From positions 186,001 to 250,000 of the forward strand of contig NZ_LMLC01000004.1 of NCBI RefSeq assembly GCF_001421805.1: a DNA stretch of 64,000 bases, written 5' to 3'. The stretch is from Sphingomonas sp. Leaf34. Its GTDB lineage: Bacteria > Pseudomonadota > Alphaproteobacteria > Sphingomonadales > Sphingomonadaceae. Positions 53,183-62,663 of the stretch are shown in pieces. Numbering within the stretch: position 1 is the first letter of the stretch; each line of letters begins with the position of its first letter. The notes under the pieces are model-generated. The model did no database searches and had not been told where the DNA came from. It saw nothing but the letters and a program-made list of their open reading frames with translations. The position numbers were made by a program, and so were the translations under genes.

Positions 53183-54433
53183 TTATCGGTTCACCGCGAA
53201 CGCGGAACCTCGCATCGGCTGCCACGCGAATCGCGCGAAACTTCGCCACAACCATTCGAGCGGACCGTAGCGGAACCGATCGAGCCAGGGCTTCGACCAC
53301 GCGAGCATCAGCAGCCAGACCGCGACCACAATCAGATAGAGCTGCGCGCGGGACAGGCCGCCGTAGAGGCCTAGTCCGTAGCCGTAAAAGACGGTGGTGC
53401 AGATCAGCGTGGTGCCGAGATAGTTGGAGAACGCCATCCGACCGGCTGCCGAGAGGCGGGGCGTCAGCCAGCCGTCGCGACGGGCAAGCAGGATGATCGC
53501 GGCGGCGTAGCCCATGATCGTCGGCGGCCGGAGCGGTGTTGCGAGCGCCAGCCACGATAGCGCGACGTAGCGCGCGTCGAATCGGTGGGCGATGGCGAAG
53601 GCCGCGATCGCCGCATAGCAGAGCCAGCCGATCCCGATCCCGGCGACCGCGATCACCCGATAGCGTCGCCGCGTCCATTGGCCGGTCAGGAACCCCGATC
53701 GCAGCCCGGCCATGCCGAACAGCATGAACCCTAGCGTCTCGGGTCCGTTGACCGTGAGCGACGTGATCGGGCCGGCCGCGTGCGTCCAGCGCCATGCGAC
53801 CAGATCGCGCCATCCGCCGCGTCCGATCGCGAGGTCTCGGGCGATGACGGCGGGGCTGGGCTGGCCAAATTGATCCGCCAGACGCTGCCAGTTCGCGACG
53901 ACGCGGGGCGCGGCGCCGGCTTTATGGGCGGAAGCGTGCAGATCGAACGCATACGCCACCAGCGTCGTGAGTTCGACCATCTGCACCGCGATGCAGGCGA
54001 GCCCGATTCCGATCAGCCACCGCACCGGCAGCCGCACGAACATGAAGGCGAACGCGCCGACGAGCGCGTATTGCGTCAAGATGTCGCCCCACCAGAGCAG
54101 ATAGAGGTGCGCGATGCCGAACACGAACAGCCACGCCATCCGCCACAGATGCACCGTGGCGGGGTCTTCGTCGCGCGCCCGCGCACGGTCGATCACCAGC
54201 ATCATCGACGCGCCAAACAGGAACGAGAACAGCCCGCGCATCTTGCCGTCGATGACGATGAAGGTGGTGACCCAAGCGATCAGGTCGGGGGTGCTCGGCC
54301 AGCCCATCGACGCGGGGGTCATATAGGCGAATTCGGGCAAGCCGAACGCGGCGATGTTGGCGGCGAGGATACCCATGACGGCGACGCCGCGGATGACGTC
54401 CAGCGTGGCGATTCTGGCGGGGGTGGGGGTCAT
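53183..54433 (-). CDS. DUF418 domain membrane protein
   Basis: This 416-residue protein has about ten membrane helices. The N-terminal RIATLDVIRGVAVMGILAANIAAFGLP and the later DUF418 region (about 230-400), which includes GRMAFSNYLGTTLI and WLLMLAWSKPWLDRFRYGPLEWLWR, fit the YeiB/DUF418 family. The function is unknown; relatives include acyltransferase-3-like proteins. The ATG at 54433 overlaps by four bases the end of an open frame that is probably not a gene. Confidence 0.88.
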   Translation of the reverse strand: MTPTPARIATLDVIRGVAVMGILAANIAAFGLPEFAYMTPASMGWPSTPDLIAWVTTFIVIDGKMRGLFSFLFGASMMLVIDRARARDEDPATVHLWRMAWLFVFGIAHLYLLWWGDILTQYALVGAFAFMFVRLPVRWLIGIGLACIAVQMVELTTLVAYAFDLHASAHKAGAAPRVVANWQRLADQFGQPSPAVIARDLAIGRGGWRDLVAWRWTHAAGPITSLTVNGPETLGFMLFGMAGLRSGFLTGQWTRRRYRVIAVAGIGIGWLCYAAIAAFAIAHRFDARYVALSWLALATPLRPPTIMGYAAAIILLARRDGWLTPRLSAAGRMAFSNYLGTTLICTTVFYGYGLGLYGGLSRAQLYLIVVAVWLLMLAWSKPWLDRFRYGPLEWLWRSFARFAWQPMRGSAFAVNR

Positions 54434-54655
54434 GCGGGAACAGTGAAGTTCAGGAAGTTCACACGCTCGCGCGTGTCCTGATGGCGGACCGGCATGGCGT
54501 CGGGTGACGGCGTTGGAGTGGGTGAGGGGAGCGGCGGTGCCATTCCGGCCTGCTCGCATAGCCGGGGCGCGTAGGACAGCGTGATTTTGGGTTTGCGGGG
54601 GCGTCCGGTCGCTGTGCGCACCGTCAGGACGGGTTCTGGGGGGCGCGGTTTTCTT

Positions 54656-54710
54656 GTTCTCCCGCGAAGGCGGGAGTCCAGTCTGGGCCCCCGCCTTCGC
54701 GGGGGAGCAA
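54656..54710. repeat. Family E palindromic repeat
   Basis: TTCTCCCGCGAAGGCGGGAG on the left and CCCCGCCTTCGCGGGGGA on the right form a hairpin pair with TCCAGTCTGGGCC between. It is the uninterrupted form of the element at 32443. Confidence 0.8.
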
Positions 54711-54750
54711 GGCGCGGTTCGTGCTGGGCGTCCGTGCTCCACAACCGCGA

Positions 54751-54855
54751 CCACCCCGGCGAAGGCCGGGGCCCAAATGGGAAGGCTTTAGTAAGAATGG
54801 CAGCGCGAGGTTACTGCGGCCATTCCAATTGGGCCCCGGCCTTCGCCGGGGGGGC
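54751..54855. repeat. Family A composite palindrome, copy 6
   Basis: CCACCCCGGCGAAGGCCGGGG with CCCAAATGGG on the left pairs with CCAATTGGGCCCCGG and CCTTCGCCGGGGG on the right. The centre has GGCAGCGCGAGGTTACTGCGG. Together with the family E element it fills most of the gap between the DUF418 gene and purL; I see no gene I can support between 54434 and 54897. Confidence 0.85.
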
Positions 54856-54897
54856 GTTCGTGTTTGGGGGGCTCTAATTTACCCGCCCCCGACCCCA

Positions 54898-57126
54898 TCA
54901 AGCGAGCGCGGCGTCGACGCCCATCAGCTTGGGGAAGAAGCCTTCATGCGCGGTACGCAGCGTCTCCAGCGCGATGACGTCGTCGCGGTCGGGGCGCTCG
55001 AAGATCAGGCGCTTGCCGCCGGTACGACCCAGAGGTTCAGCCTCGACGTCGGCCGCATGCGCGGCGCCGAGGAAGTCGAGCAGCGCGTGATCCTCGACGG
55101 TGACGATGTAGACGCCTTGGTCCTCGGCAAAGAACGCGCGCGCGCAGTCGAACGGCTGCTTGCGGTCGATCATCGCGCCGATGCCGCCCGCGAGTGCCAT
55201 CTCGGCGAGCGTCACCGCGATGCCGCCGTCGGAGACGTCGTGGACCGCAGTCAACTGGCCGAGGCTGATCGCTTCACGGATCAGGTCGCCCACGCGGCGC
55301 TCGGCCGCGAGATCGACGGGCGGCGGGGGGCCGGCGTCGAGCTGCTCGCGGCCATGGCACTCGCGCAGCCACAGCGACTGGCCGAGATGCCCGCCTCGCG
55401 TGCCGACCGCGAGGATGATGTCGCCCGAGCCCTTGAACGCGATCGTCGCATTCTTCTGCCAGTCCGCGAGCAACCCGATCGCGCCGATCGCGGGAGTCGG
55501 CAGGATCGCCGAGCCGCCGCCGGTGGCCTTGGATTCATTGTAGAGCGAGACGTTGCCCGACACGATCGGGAAGTCGAGCGCGATGCACGCGTCGCTCATC
55601 CCCTCGAGGCAGCCGACGATCTGGCCCATGATCTCGGGCCGCTGCGGGTTGGCGAAGTTGAGGCAGTTCGTCACCGCCAGCGGCAGCGCGCCGACCGCGG
55701 TGAGGTTGCGCCATGCTTCGGCGACCGCCTGCTTGCCGCCCTCGACGGGGTCGGCAAAGCAATAGCGCGGCGTGCAGTCGGTGGTCATCGCCAGCGCCTT
55801 CTGCGTGCCGTGGACGCGGACGACCGCGGCGTCGCCACCGGGGCGCTGGACGGTGTCGGCGCCGACCATGTGGTCATACTGCTCCCAGATCCAGCGGCGC
55901 GAGGCGATGTCGGGCGAGCCCATCAGCGTCACCAGATCGGCGGCGATGTCGTTGCTGTGCGGCGCGTTTTCGAGCGGCGCGGGCTTGGGCGTCGGCACGT
56001 GCGGGCGATCGTAGAGCGGCGCCTCGTCGGCGAGCGGCCCGAGCGGAATGTCGCAGACCGTCTCGCCCTTGAACGTCAGCACCATGCGGCCGGTGTCGGT
56101 GACCCGGCCGATGACCGCGAAATCGAGCTCCCACTTCCTGAAGATCGCCTCGGCCTCGGCCTCGCGGCCGGGCTTGAGGACCATGAGCATGCGCTCCTGG
56201 CTCTCGCTCAGCATCATCTCGTACGGCGTCATGCCAGTCTCGCGCTGCGGCACGTCGTCCATCGTCAGCTCGATGCCGACGCCGCCCTTCGACGCCATTT
56301 CCACCGCCGAAGAGGTGAGGCCGGCGGCGCCCATATCCTGGATCGCGACGATGACGTCGGTCGCCATCAGCTCAAGGCAGGCCTCGATCAGCAGCTTTTC
56401 GGTGAAGGGATCGCCGACCTGGACGGTCGGGCGCTTGGCATCCGAATCCTCGCCGAAGTCCGCGCTCGCCATCGTCGCACCGTGGATGCCGTCGCGACCG
56501 GTCTTGGAGCCGACATAGACGATCGGATTGCCGATGCCGCTGGCGGCCGAATAGAAGATCTTGTCCTGATCGGCGATCCCGACGGTCATCGCGTTGACCA
56601 AGATGTTGCCGTCATACGCGCTGTGGAAGTTCACTTCGCCGCCGACGGTCGGCACGCCGACGCAATTGCCGTAGCCGCCGATGCCGTGGACGACGCCCGA
56701 GATCAGGTGGCGCATCTTCGGGTGATCGGGCCGGCCGAAGCGCAGCGCGTTCAGGTTGGCGATCGGCCGCGCGCCCATCGTGAAGACGTCGCGCAGGATG
56801 CCGCCGACGCCGGTCGCCGCGCCCTGATAGGGCTCGATATAGGACGGGTGGTTGTGGCTCTCCATCTTGAAGATCGCCGCCTGGTTGTCGCCGATATCGA
56901 CGACGCCGGCATTCTCGCCCGGGCCGCAGATGACGCGGGGGCCCTTGGTGGGCAGCTTCATCAGGTGGATCTTGCTCGACTTGTAGCTGCAATGCTCGGA
57001 CCACATCACCGAGAAGATGCCGAGCTCGACCATGTTCGGCTCGCGGCCGATGGCGCGCAGGACGCGCTGATATTCTTCGGGGGACAGGCCGTGGTCGGCG
57101 ACGATCTGCGGTGTGATCTCGGTCAT
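54898..57126 (-). CDS. purL: Phosphoribosylformylglycinamidine synthase subunit PurL
   Basis: This 742-residue small-type PurL is the synthetase subunit of the PurLQS complex in purine synthesis. It shows [19 protein letters not shown] at the start, the ATP-site [31 protein letters not shown] [21 protein letters not shown] and the second half with [21 protein letters not shown]. The ATG at 57126 is the family start. PurS and PurQ are not in this window. Confidence 0.96.
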   Translation of the reverse strand: MTEITPQIVADHGLSPEEYQRVLRAIGREPNMVELGIFSVMWSEHCSYKSSKIHLMKLPTKGPRVICGPGENAGVVDIGDNQAAIFKMESHNHPSYIEPYQGAATGVGGILRDVFTMGARPIANLNALRFGRPDHPKMRHLISGVVHGIGGYGNCVGVPTVGGEVNFHSAYDGNILVNAMTVGIADQDKIFYSAASGIGNPIVYVGSKTGRDGIHGATMASADFGEDSDAKRPTVQVGDPFTEKLLIEACLELMATDVIVAIQDMGAAGLTSSAVEMASKGGVGIELTMDDVPQRETGMTPYEMMLSESQERMLMVLKPGREAEAEAIFRKWELDFAVIGRVTDTGRMVLTFKGETVCDIPLGPLADEAPLYDRPHVPTPKPAPLENAPHSNDIAADLVTLMGSPDIASRRWIWEQYDHMVGADTVQRPGGDAAVVRVHGTQKALAMTTDCTPRYCFADPVEGGKQAVAEAWRNLTAVGALPLAVTNCLNFANPQRPEIMGQIVGCLEGMSDACIALDFPIVSGNVSLYNESKATGGGSAILPTPAIGAIGLLADWQKNATIAFKGSGDIILAVGTRGGHLGQSLWLRECHGREQLDAGPPPPVDLAAERRVGDLIREAISLGQLTAVHDVSDGGIAVTLAEMALAGGIGAMIDRKQPFDCARAFFAEDQGVYIVTVEDHALLDFLGAAHAADVEAEPLGRTGGKRLIFERPDRDDVIALETLRTAHEGFFPKLMGVDAALA

Positions 57127-57311
57127 GCGGGGGCAGATAGCGGCGGCGAGGGGCCGCGTCACCCTTTGTGCGTCAGATTCACGCGAAAGGTCACGGCCAA
57201 GTCCAGATGGCTTCGCCGCATTCGTTTCGGACCCAATCTCGCTGGACTCGCCAGTCGCGCTATGAGGAAATCCACTACAGGACCAGCAAGGATCCACAGG
57301 AGGAACTATTC

Positions 57312-57710
57312 ATGACCGAGTCGGTGGGGTTTTATCAAGTAAAGCTGCAGGTTCAGCACGCCGGGTTCGCCGGTGCGCCGGTACTTCATCTCGATCTGGG
57401 CGTGAATGCCGTAACCGGACAGGTTGCCGGATCGGCGCAGATCACGCAGGCGCTGCCGCCACCTTATGGAACGACGATGATTCCCTATATCACGGGTGCG
57501 ATCCTGCACACCGGCTTCGGACAGGACACGCTGCTCGTGCATCTTACTGGGCAATATGTCGTGTCGGTGCCGCCGCCCGCAATCGGATCGTATCTCGCCC
57601 ATTTCAGCGCGGCGCTCGCGGTGACCAAGGACTGGAACGGCAAGGGATCGTTCGACTATGGCGGCCACGTCATCACCGATTGCACGGTGAAGAACGTTTC
57701 GACCAGTTGA
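57312..57710 (+). CDS. DUF1842-like protein
   Basis: This 132-residue soluble protein has a beta-rich pattern: VGFYQVKLQVQHAGFAGAPVLHLDLGVNAVTGQVAGSAQITQALPPPYG. The shape fits DUF1842, an uncharacterised domain. A strong ACAGGAGGAAC ribosome site precedes the ATG, which suggests high expression. No signal peptide is present. It is divergent from purL, and its neighbours give no hint of a role. Confidence 0.65.
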   Translation: MTESVGFYQVKLQVQHAGFAGAPVLHLDLGVNAVTGQVAGSAQITQALPPPYGTTMIPYITGAILHTGFGQDTLLVHLTGQYVVSVPPPAIGSYLAHFSAALAVTKDWNGKGSFDYGGHVITDCTVKNVSTS

Positions 57711-58014
57711 CGCCGATTCGGGTCGATGGCGTCGTGACCCGACAACGACAAGCAGGGCCAACGTGGTCGACGTTCATTGCCAGCGGAGCGAATAGGCTAC
57801 GCGGGTGGATAAATCGCGCGCTGTTTCATTACCGGAAGAGACGAGCGCGGCCAGCGTGTGGTTGGCCAAGGCGCAAAGCTCCGCGGGAGATGGGGCCGTT
57901 CCAGTATTCCGTCATCCTGCCGAAAGTCAGGATGACGGAAACCAGGCGATGCGCGGCAACGACGGCGTTTGTAGCAATGCTACCCGCCGACGTAACGACC
58001 GGCGCTAGCGCCGC
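57711..58014. other. Gap between the DUF1842-like gene and map, with a short family B hairpin
   Basis: The 304 bases hold TTCCGTCATCCTGCCGAAAG and TCAGGATGACGGAA (57907-57940), a near-perfect hairpin made of the outer arms of family B with no centre. The remaining sequence has an open frame of 67 codons over the hairpin that shows no sign of being a gene. Confidence 0.6.
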
Positions 58015-58842
58015 TCAGACGTAGGGCGGCTGCGTGTAGCCCTTGGGGCTGAGCGTGAAGATGTCGCAACCGGTCTCGGTGATGCCGATCGAGTGTTCGA
58101 ACTGTGCGGACAGCGAGCGGTCCCGGGTGACCGCCGTCCAGCCATCGTCGAGCAGCTTCACGTCGGGGCGGCCGATGTTGATCATCGGCTCGATCGTGAA
58201 GATCATGCCCGGCCGCAGCTCGGGGCCAGTGCCGGGCTTGCCGACATGGACGACCTCGGGCGCGTCGTGGAACAGCCGGCCGACGCCGTGACCGCAGAAA
58301 TCGCGGACCACGCCGTAGCGGTGCTTCTCCGCATGGCGCTGGATCGCGTTGGCGACATCGCCCATGCGGTTGCCGGGCTTGGCCTGCTCGATGCCGAGCA
58401 TGAGGCATTCATACGTCACCTCTACGAGGCGGCGTGCCTTGATCGGGACGTCGCCGATCAGGTACATCCGGCTCGTGTCGCCGTGCCAGCCGTCGAGCAA
58501 CGGCGTGACGTCGACATTGACGATATCGCCCGATTTCAGCGCCTTGTCGCTCGGGATGCCGTGGCAGACGACATGGTTGATCGAGATGCAGACGCTGTGC
58601 GTATAGCCACGATAGCCGAGCGTCGCAGGCACGCCGCCGCCGGCGATGATGAAGTCGTAGATCAGCCGGTCGATCTCGGCGGTGGTGACGCCGGGCACCA
58701 TGTGCGGAACGATCATGTCGAGAGTCTCGGCCGCGAGCCTGCCCGCCTTCATCATGCCCTCGAACGCGGCAGGGCCGTGCAGCTTGATCGCGCCAGTACG
58801 CGCGTCGGGCTGGTCGGAGGTGACGGTTACATATTCGGTCAT
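58015..58842 (-). CDS. map: Methionine aminopeptidase, type I
   Basis: This 275-residue aminopeptidase has the pita-bread metal ligands in GDIVNVDVTPLLDGWHGDTSRM (Asp pair), GHGVGRLFHDAPEV (His) and the Glu residues in FTIEPMIN and TETGCDIFTL. It removes the initiator Met after deformylation. The ATG at 58842 is the usual start; 20 more in-frame residues would overlap the divergent gene. It lies 51 bases from the cinA-like gene on the other strand. Confidence 0.95.
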   Translation of the reverse strand: MTEYVTVTSDQPDARTGAIKLHGPAAFEGMMKAGRLAAETLDMIVPHMVPGVTTAEIDRLIYDFIIAGGGVPATLGYRGYTHSVCISINHVVCHGIPSDKALKSGDIVNVDVTPLLDGWHGDTSRMYLIGDVPIKARRLVEVTYECLMLGIEQAKPGNRMGDVANAIQRHAEKHRYGVVRDFCGHGVGRLFHDAPEVVHVGKPGTGPELRPGMIFTIEPMINIGRPDVKLLDDGWTAVTRDRSLSAQFEHSIGITETGCDIFTLSPKGYTQPPYV

Positions 58843-58893
58843 GCCGCGCGATATAGCGTAGCGACGGCTCTTTTGCGAGGCTATGCGGGGGGC

Positions 58894-59652
58894 ATGGCAC
58901 AAGAACGCATCTGGACCGCCGCGCTGACGATCATCGGTGACGAGATCCTGTCAGGCCGCACGCAGGACAAGAACGTCGCGCAGATCGCGTCCTGGCTCAA
59001 TGTGCAGGGCATCCGCCTCGCCGAAGTGCGCGTCGTCGCCGACAAGACCGAGGCGATCGTCGAGGCGGTCAACACGCTGCGCGCGCGCAACGATTATCTG
59101 TTCACGACCGGCGGGATCGGGCCGACTCACGACGACATCACGGTGGATGCGATCGCCGCGGCGCTGGGCGTCGCGGTCGAACATCATCCGCGCGCGATGG
59201 CGGTGCTGGAGGCGTATTACGCGACTCGCGGCGGGCTGACCGAGGCGCGCGCGCGGATGGCGCGCGTACCGGTCGGCGCGGACCTGATCGACAACAAGGT
59301 GTCGGGCGCGCCGGGCATCCGCGTCGGCAACATCTTCATTATGGCGGGCGTGCCGCACATCACCGCGGGAATGCTCGACGCACTGACCGGGACGCTCGAG
59401 GGCGGGCGCCCGGTGGTGTCGAAGACGATCGGTTGCTGGGTGGCGGAGAGCGAAGTCGCCGACCTGCTGCGCGACGCCGAGAAGACGCATGAAGGCGTCG
59501 CGATCGGCAGCTATCCGTTCTTCCGCGACGGGCGGACGGGTGCGAACTTCGTCGTGCGGAGTTCGGACGAGGCGCTGGTCGACCGCTGCATGGCCGATTT
59601 GACGCGCGATCTCGAAGCGACCGGGCGAATCGTCAGCGCACAGGGGATCTAG
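58894..59652 (+). CDS. CinA-like molybdopterin-binding domain protein
   Basis: This 252-residue protein matches the N-terminal MoCF/COG1058 part of CinA: AALTIIGDEILSGRTQDKN, FTTGGIGPTHDDIT, and AGVPHITAGML. The C-terminal deamidase domain of full CinA is missing. Full-length CinA has ADP-ribose pyrophosphatase and nicotinamide-mononucleotide deamidase roles; the stand-alone domain is probably a pyrophosphatase, which is inference. The ATG at 58894 is chosen by homology. Confidence 0.88.
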   Translation: MAQERIWTAALTIIGDEILSGRTQDKNVAQIASWLNVQGIRLAEVRVVADKTEAIVEAVNTLRARNDYLFTTGGIGPTHDDITVDAIAAALGVAVEHHPRAMAVLEAYYATRGGLTEARARMARVPVGADLIDNKVSGAPGIRVGNIFIMAGVPHITAGMLDALTGTLEGGRPVVSKTIGCWVAESEVADLLRDAEKTHEGVAIGSYPFFRDGRTGANFVVRSSDEALVDRCMADLTRDLEATGRIVSAQGI

Positions 59653-59665
59653 CGCGGCGCGCGAT

Positions 59666-60154
59666 TCAGGCTCCCCATTCGGGGCCTTCGGGATCGGGAT
59701 AAAAGGCGTCAGGATCGAACGCGGCGGTGCGGCCGGGCGCGGGTGTTTCCGCCTCGCTTGGACGGGGGAGCGTCGGCATGCCGCCGCCAAAGCGGAGGCG
59801 GAGATAGCCCATGCTGCCGACCAGCGCCTGGAACACCGCGACATACCCCTCCTGCTGCATCCGCCGGCCGATCAGCGGTGCGCGCTCGGCGGAAAGATAT
59901 CCCATCTGCACACCGCGTTCGCTGAAGACCGCCACGGCATTGGCGTCATGCGGGTTCTTCGGCTCGCGACGGAGCTCGACCGGTTCGCCCGGTGTGCAGA
60001 GCATCAGCTCCATCCGTCGGTTGCTCCCGCTCCGGTCTGCGTTGGGAAAGTCGATCCCGACCACGGTAAGCGTCAGTTCGTCCACGCCGTGTCCTTCGAT
60101 CCAAACGCGTCGTCTGGCACCCGACGCGCCGAGCAGAATCGGCGCCCAACGCAT
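59666..60154 (-). CDS. Stand-alone HIRAN domain protein
   Basis: This 162-residue protein has a HIRAN domain at about 26-110: LTVVGIDFPNADRSGSNRR, ELRREPKNPHDANAVAVFSERGVQMGYLSAERA. The C-terminus is Pro/Glu-rich (PRPSEAETPAPGR). HIRAN is known as a 3'-DNA-end binding module in HLTF and in some nuclease or helicase fusions; here it stands alone. The start is uncertain, since an ATG at 60013 would cut the domain. Its stop lies 14 bases from the cinA-like gene stop, convergent. Confidence 0.75.
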   Translation of the reverse strand: MRWAPILLGASGARRRVWIEGHGVDELTLTVVGIDFPNADRSGSNRRMELMLCTPGEPVELRREPKNPHDANAVAVFSERGVQMGYLSAERAPLIGRRMQQEGYVAVFQALVGSMGYLRLRFGGGMPTLPRPSEAETPAPGRTAAFDPDAFYPDPEGPEWGA

Positions 60155-60230
60155 GCGCGTGTCTGCGGAGCGGACCCCACCGAGCGGACCTTCCGATGCG
60201 CTGCCGGCGAGTGACGGAGTCCGGGCAAAA

Positions 60231-60256
60231 AAATAGCGGCCCGAAGACCGCTATTT
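60231..60256 (-). terminator. Terminator of the small membrane protein gene
   Basis: AAATAGCGG and CCGCTATTT form a nine-base stem with an eight-base loop (CCCGAAGA). On the minus strand it is followed by seven T residues, 22 bases after the stop of the gene at 60278. Confidence 0.88.
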
Positions 60257-60277
60257 CCTTCAACGAAGTCGTTAGAC

Positions 60278-60517
60278 TTAGTTGCTGTCCGAGTTGTCGT
60301 CGTTGTCTGCAACGATGACGATCCCGGCTACGACTGCAGCCGCTGCCAGGATGGCAACGATGATGCCGCCGCCAGCAAGCTCGTTCTTCTTTGCCGACAC
60401 CGAACCGGTGCGAACCGACTTCGAAACCGACAGGTTGGCTGCTGGATTTGCTGCCATGGCCGGAGCAACTGCCATCGTGGCGGCTGCTGCGGTCAGGATG
60501 TACTTCCCAAGACGCAT
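60278..60517 (-). CDS. Small secreted or membrane-anchored protein, unknown function
   Basis: This 79-residue protein has a signal peptide (MRLGKYILTAAAATMAVAPAMA), a short polar segment, a membrane helix (about 48-68, GGGIIVAILAAAAVVAGIVIVA) and an acidic tail DNDDNSDSN. It has a GGGAG ribosome site and a clean terminator, so it looks well expressed on its own. I do not recognise a family; the make-up is common in sphingomonads as far as I know. Confidence 0.7.
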   Translation of the reverse strand: MRLGKYILTAAAATMAVAPAMAANPAANLSVSKSVRTGSVSAKKNELAGGGIIVAILAAAAVVAGIVIVADNDDNSDSN

Positions 60518-60723
60518 GATGAACTCCCTTTGTGCTCGTCGCGCTGCCAATGGCACGAAACCAGTGACATGGCAACCAACGTAACCGGTAAGGAACGGAA
60601 GCGTTCCCCACTGTTGCGGCAGTGCAACATGCATCTGCCATTGCGCTCTATAGCGGCTGCCCGAAATTCGAGAAGGGGGCGTGGCGCTCAGATGTGATAA
60701 ATACCGGCTGAAACAGCGCGGAT

Positions 60724-61512
60724 CTAGGTCGAAGCATCTTCAAGGCTCGGTCCGGCGGTCTGAAGATGCCAGACATCGCTGCCTTCCAACCCCAGAGCCG
60801 TAAGCTTGCCGGACTTGTAAGCGCCGGTATCGACGCCGATCCGGTGCGTGCGATGCTCGATGTCGTCGGTCATCGTATGGCCGTGGACGATCGTCTTTTC
60901 CAGCCTGGTGCGATGGTCGAGAAACGGATCGCGGATCCAGCGCAGGTCGGCCGTGCGTTGACGGTCGAGCGGGGCGTCGGGGCGCACCCCGGCGTGGACG
61001 AAGGCATAGTCGCCAATCACGATCATGTCCTCGAAGTTGCCGACGAATGCGCGATGCTCGCTCGGGACGAGATCGGTAAGACGATGGACGAGCTCCTCAT
61101 AGTCGAGCCGCTCATATTCGGTCGATTCCATACCGTAGCTGAGCACGGTCTCACGCCCGCCGATTCGGCAGAACAGCCGCAACGCCTTGGGTTCACCGTC
61201 GAGCGCGCCCAGAAATATCTCCTCGTGATTGCCGAGCAGACATCGGACGTTGCCGCGAGTCGCGGACAGCGTGCGCAACCGCTCGATCACCGCCGCCGAG
61301 GCGGGACCACGATCCACCAGGTCGCCAAGGAAGATTAGCAGGGTGTCGGCTGGGCCGCGTTCGGCATCGTCCGCGTCGATCAGCGCGATCAACTCGTCGA
61401 GTAGGTCGGCGCAGCCATGGATGTCGCCGACCGCATAGACGCGCTGGCCTTCGGGCACGGAGGGGGCTGACGCCTTGGCAGCGGTGCGAGACTTGAAAAG
61501 CTTTGAAATCAT
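60724..61512 (-). CDS. Metallophosphoesterase (serine/threonine protein phosphatase type)
   Basis: This 262-residue phosphoesterase has the PPP-type metal motifs in order: YAVGDIHGCADLLDE, FLGDLVDRGPASAAVIERL and LLGNHEEIFL. Later His residues are in FVHAGVRP and IVHGHT. It is of the ApaH/PrpE-like bacterial protein phosphatase group; the substrate could be phosphoprotein or dinucleoside tetraphosphate. It stands alone between two gaps. Confidence 0.9.
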   Translation of the reverse strand: MISKLFKSRTAAKASAPSVPEGQRVYAVGDIHGCADLLDELIALIDADDAERGPADTLLIFLGDLVDRGPASAAVIERLRTLSATRGNVRCLLGNHEEIFLGALDGEPKALRLFCRIGGRETVLSYGMESTEYERLDYEELVHRLTDLVPSEHRAFVGNFEDMIVIGDYAFVHAGVRPDAPLDRQRTADLRWIRDPFLDHRTRLEKTIVHGHTMTDDIEHRTHRIGVDTGAYKSGKLTALGLEGSDVWHLQTAGPSLEDAST

Positions 61513-61670
61513 GAAGCCGAGATGTGTGCAGTGCGGTATCGAACTGCAATACCACGGAGGTGTGGCGCGTACCGGGTTACGCGGCAGGTCGCAACGTTCG
61601 CGCGCCGACCCGTGGCCGCGACCAGCTTTGCGCGCATGACGCGGTCGCCGGACGCGGCTAATGCAAGGCT

Positions 61671-62663
61671 ATGACGCTTACCGCCCGGCTGTTGCCGCTT
61701 CTCCTGCTGACCGCCGCTGCACCCGCCCCGGAGGCCGCGCCGCCCCCTGCGTTCTTCGAGGCTCTGCGGACTGCGGACCTGCGGCTGGCGACGATCGCGT
61801 ACCGGCTGACGACCGCCAATGCGGCGCTGTGCGACCGGGTTCAGCCGCAGATCGGCATGCCGATCCACGCGTTGACGCAATATGGCCCGGCAGCGCGTGG
61901 ACCGGCGGCGACGGCGTTCGGATTCGAGTCGCTGATCGGCGTCGAGGCGGTGGTGGCGGGCGCGCCGGCAGATCGCGCCGGGATTCGCGCGAACGATTCC
62001 CTGGCGGCAATCGGCGATGTCGCATTGCCGGGCTTGCCCGCTGCCGACGCCCCCGAGAACGCGGCGAGTCGCGACATCGCCGAAGCGACGATCGCCGATG
62101 CCACGCCGAGTCGGCCGCTGCGGTTGACGGTGCTGCGCCAGGGACGCCGACAGACCATCGCGGTAAACCCGGTGACCGGCTGCCGATCGCGGTTCGAGAT
62201 TCTGCTCGGCAGCGGGCTTGACGCGAGCGCCGACGGATCCGTGGTGCAGATCGGCGAGCGGTTTTTCGAGGGCTATACCGATGCCGAAATTGCGGTCGTC
62301 GTGGCGCATGAACTCGCGCACAACATCCTGCGGCATCGCACGCGGCTGGATGCCGTGAAGATCAATCGGGGGCTGCTCGCGGAACTCGGGCGCAACGGCC
62401 GCCTGATCCGCGAGACCGAAGACCAGGCCGACCTGCTCGGGATCTACCTGCTCGCCAATGCCGGTTATGATCCGATGTCCGCGCCCGCGTTCTGGCGGCA
62501 CAAGGGTGGCACGGTTGATGGCGGGCTGTTCCGCAGCCGGACGCATGCCTCGTCGAAAGCGCGCGCCGACACGCTGGACGCGGTGGCGCGGACGATCGCC
62601 GCCACCCCGGCCCGGCCCCTCATCCCGCCGGTCGTGGCGACCCGGAACGAGCCGCTTCGCTGA
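61671..62663 (+). CDS. M48 family metalloprotease with PDZ-like region
   Basis: This 330-residue protein has a signal peptide (MTLTARLLPLLLLTAAAPA), a PDZ-like segment at about 85-165 (VEAVVAGAPADRAGIRANDSLAAIGD), and the M48 zinc motif VVAHELAHNILRH with Glu in ETEDQADLLGIYLLANAGYDP. It is predicted to be a periplasmic or lipid-free relative of the BepA/LoiP group. Its stop directly abuts the stop of the convergent dehydrogenase with no base between. Confidence 0.85.
   Translation: MTLTARLLPLLLLTAAAPAPEAAPPPAFFEALRTADLRLATIAYRLTTANAALCDRVQPQIGMPIHALTQYGPAARGPAATAFGFESLIGVEAVVAGAPADRAGIRANDSLAAIGDVALPGLPAADAPENAASRDIAEATIADATPSRPLRLTVLRQGRRQTIAVNPVTGCRSRFEILLGSGLDASADGSVVQIGERFFEGYTDAEIAVVVAHELAHNILRHRTRLDAVKINRGLLAELGRNGRLIRETEDQADLLGIYLLANAGYDPMSAPAFWRHKGGTVDGGLFRSRTHASSKARADTLDAVARTIAATPARPLIPPVVATRNEPLR

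Noticed and set aside
54430..54744. 104-codon minus-strand frame ending with an ATGA overlap at the DUF418 start
   Set aside because: Most of its first third is the family E repeat translated, and the rest shows no family; the overlap is probably chance.
54721..57315. Open frame of 864 codons antisense to purL
   Set aside because: Low-complexity Arg/Asp/Ala sequence, no start signals, and purL is unambiguous.
57805..58008. 67-codon frame after the DUF1842-like gene
   Set aside because: It spans a family B hairpin, has no ribosome site and no recognisable features.
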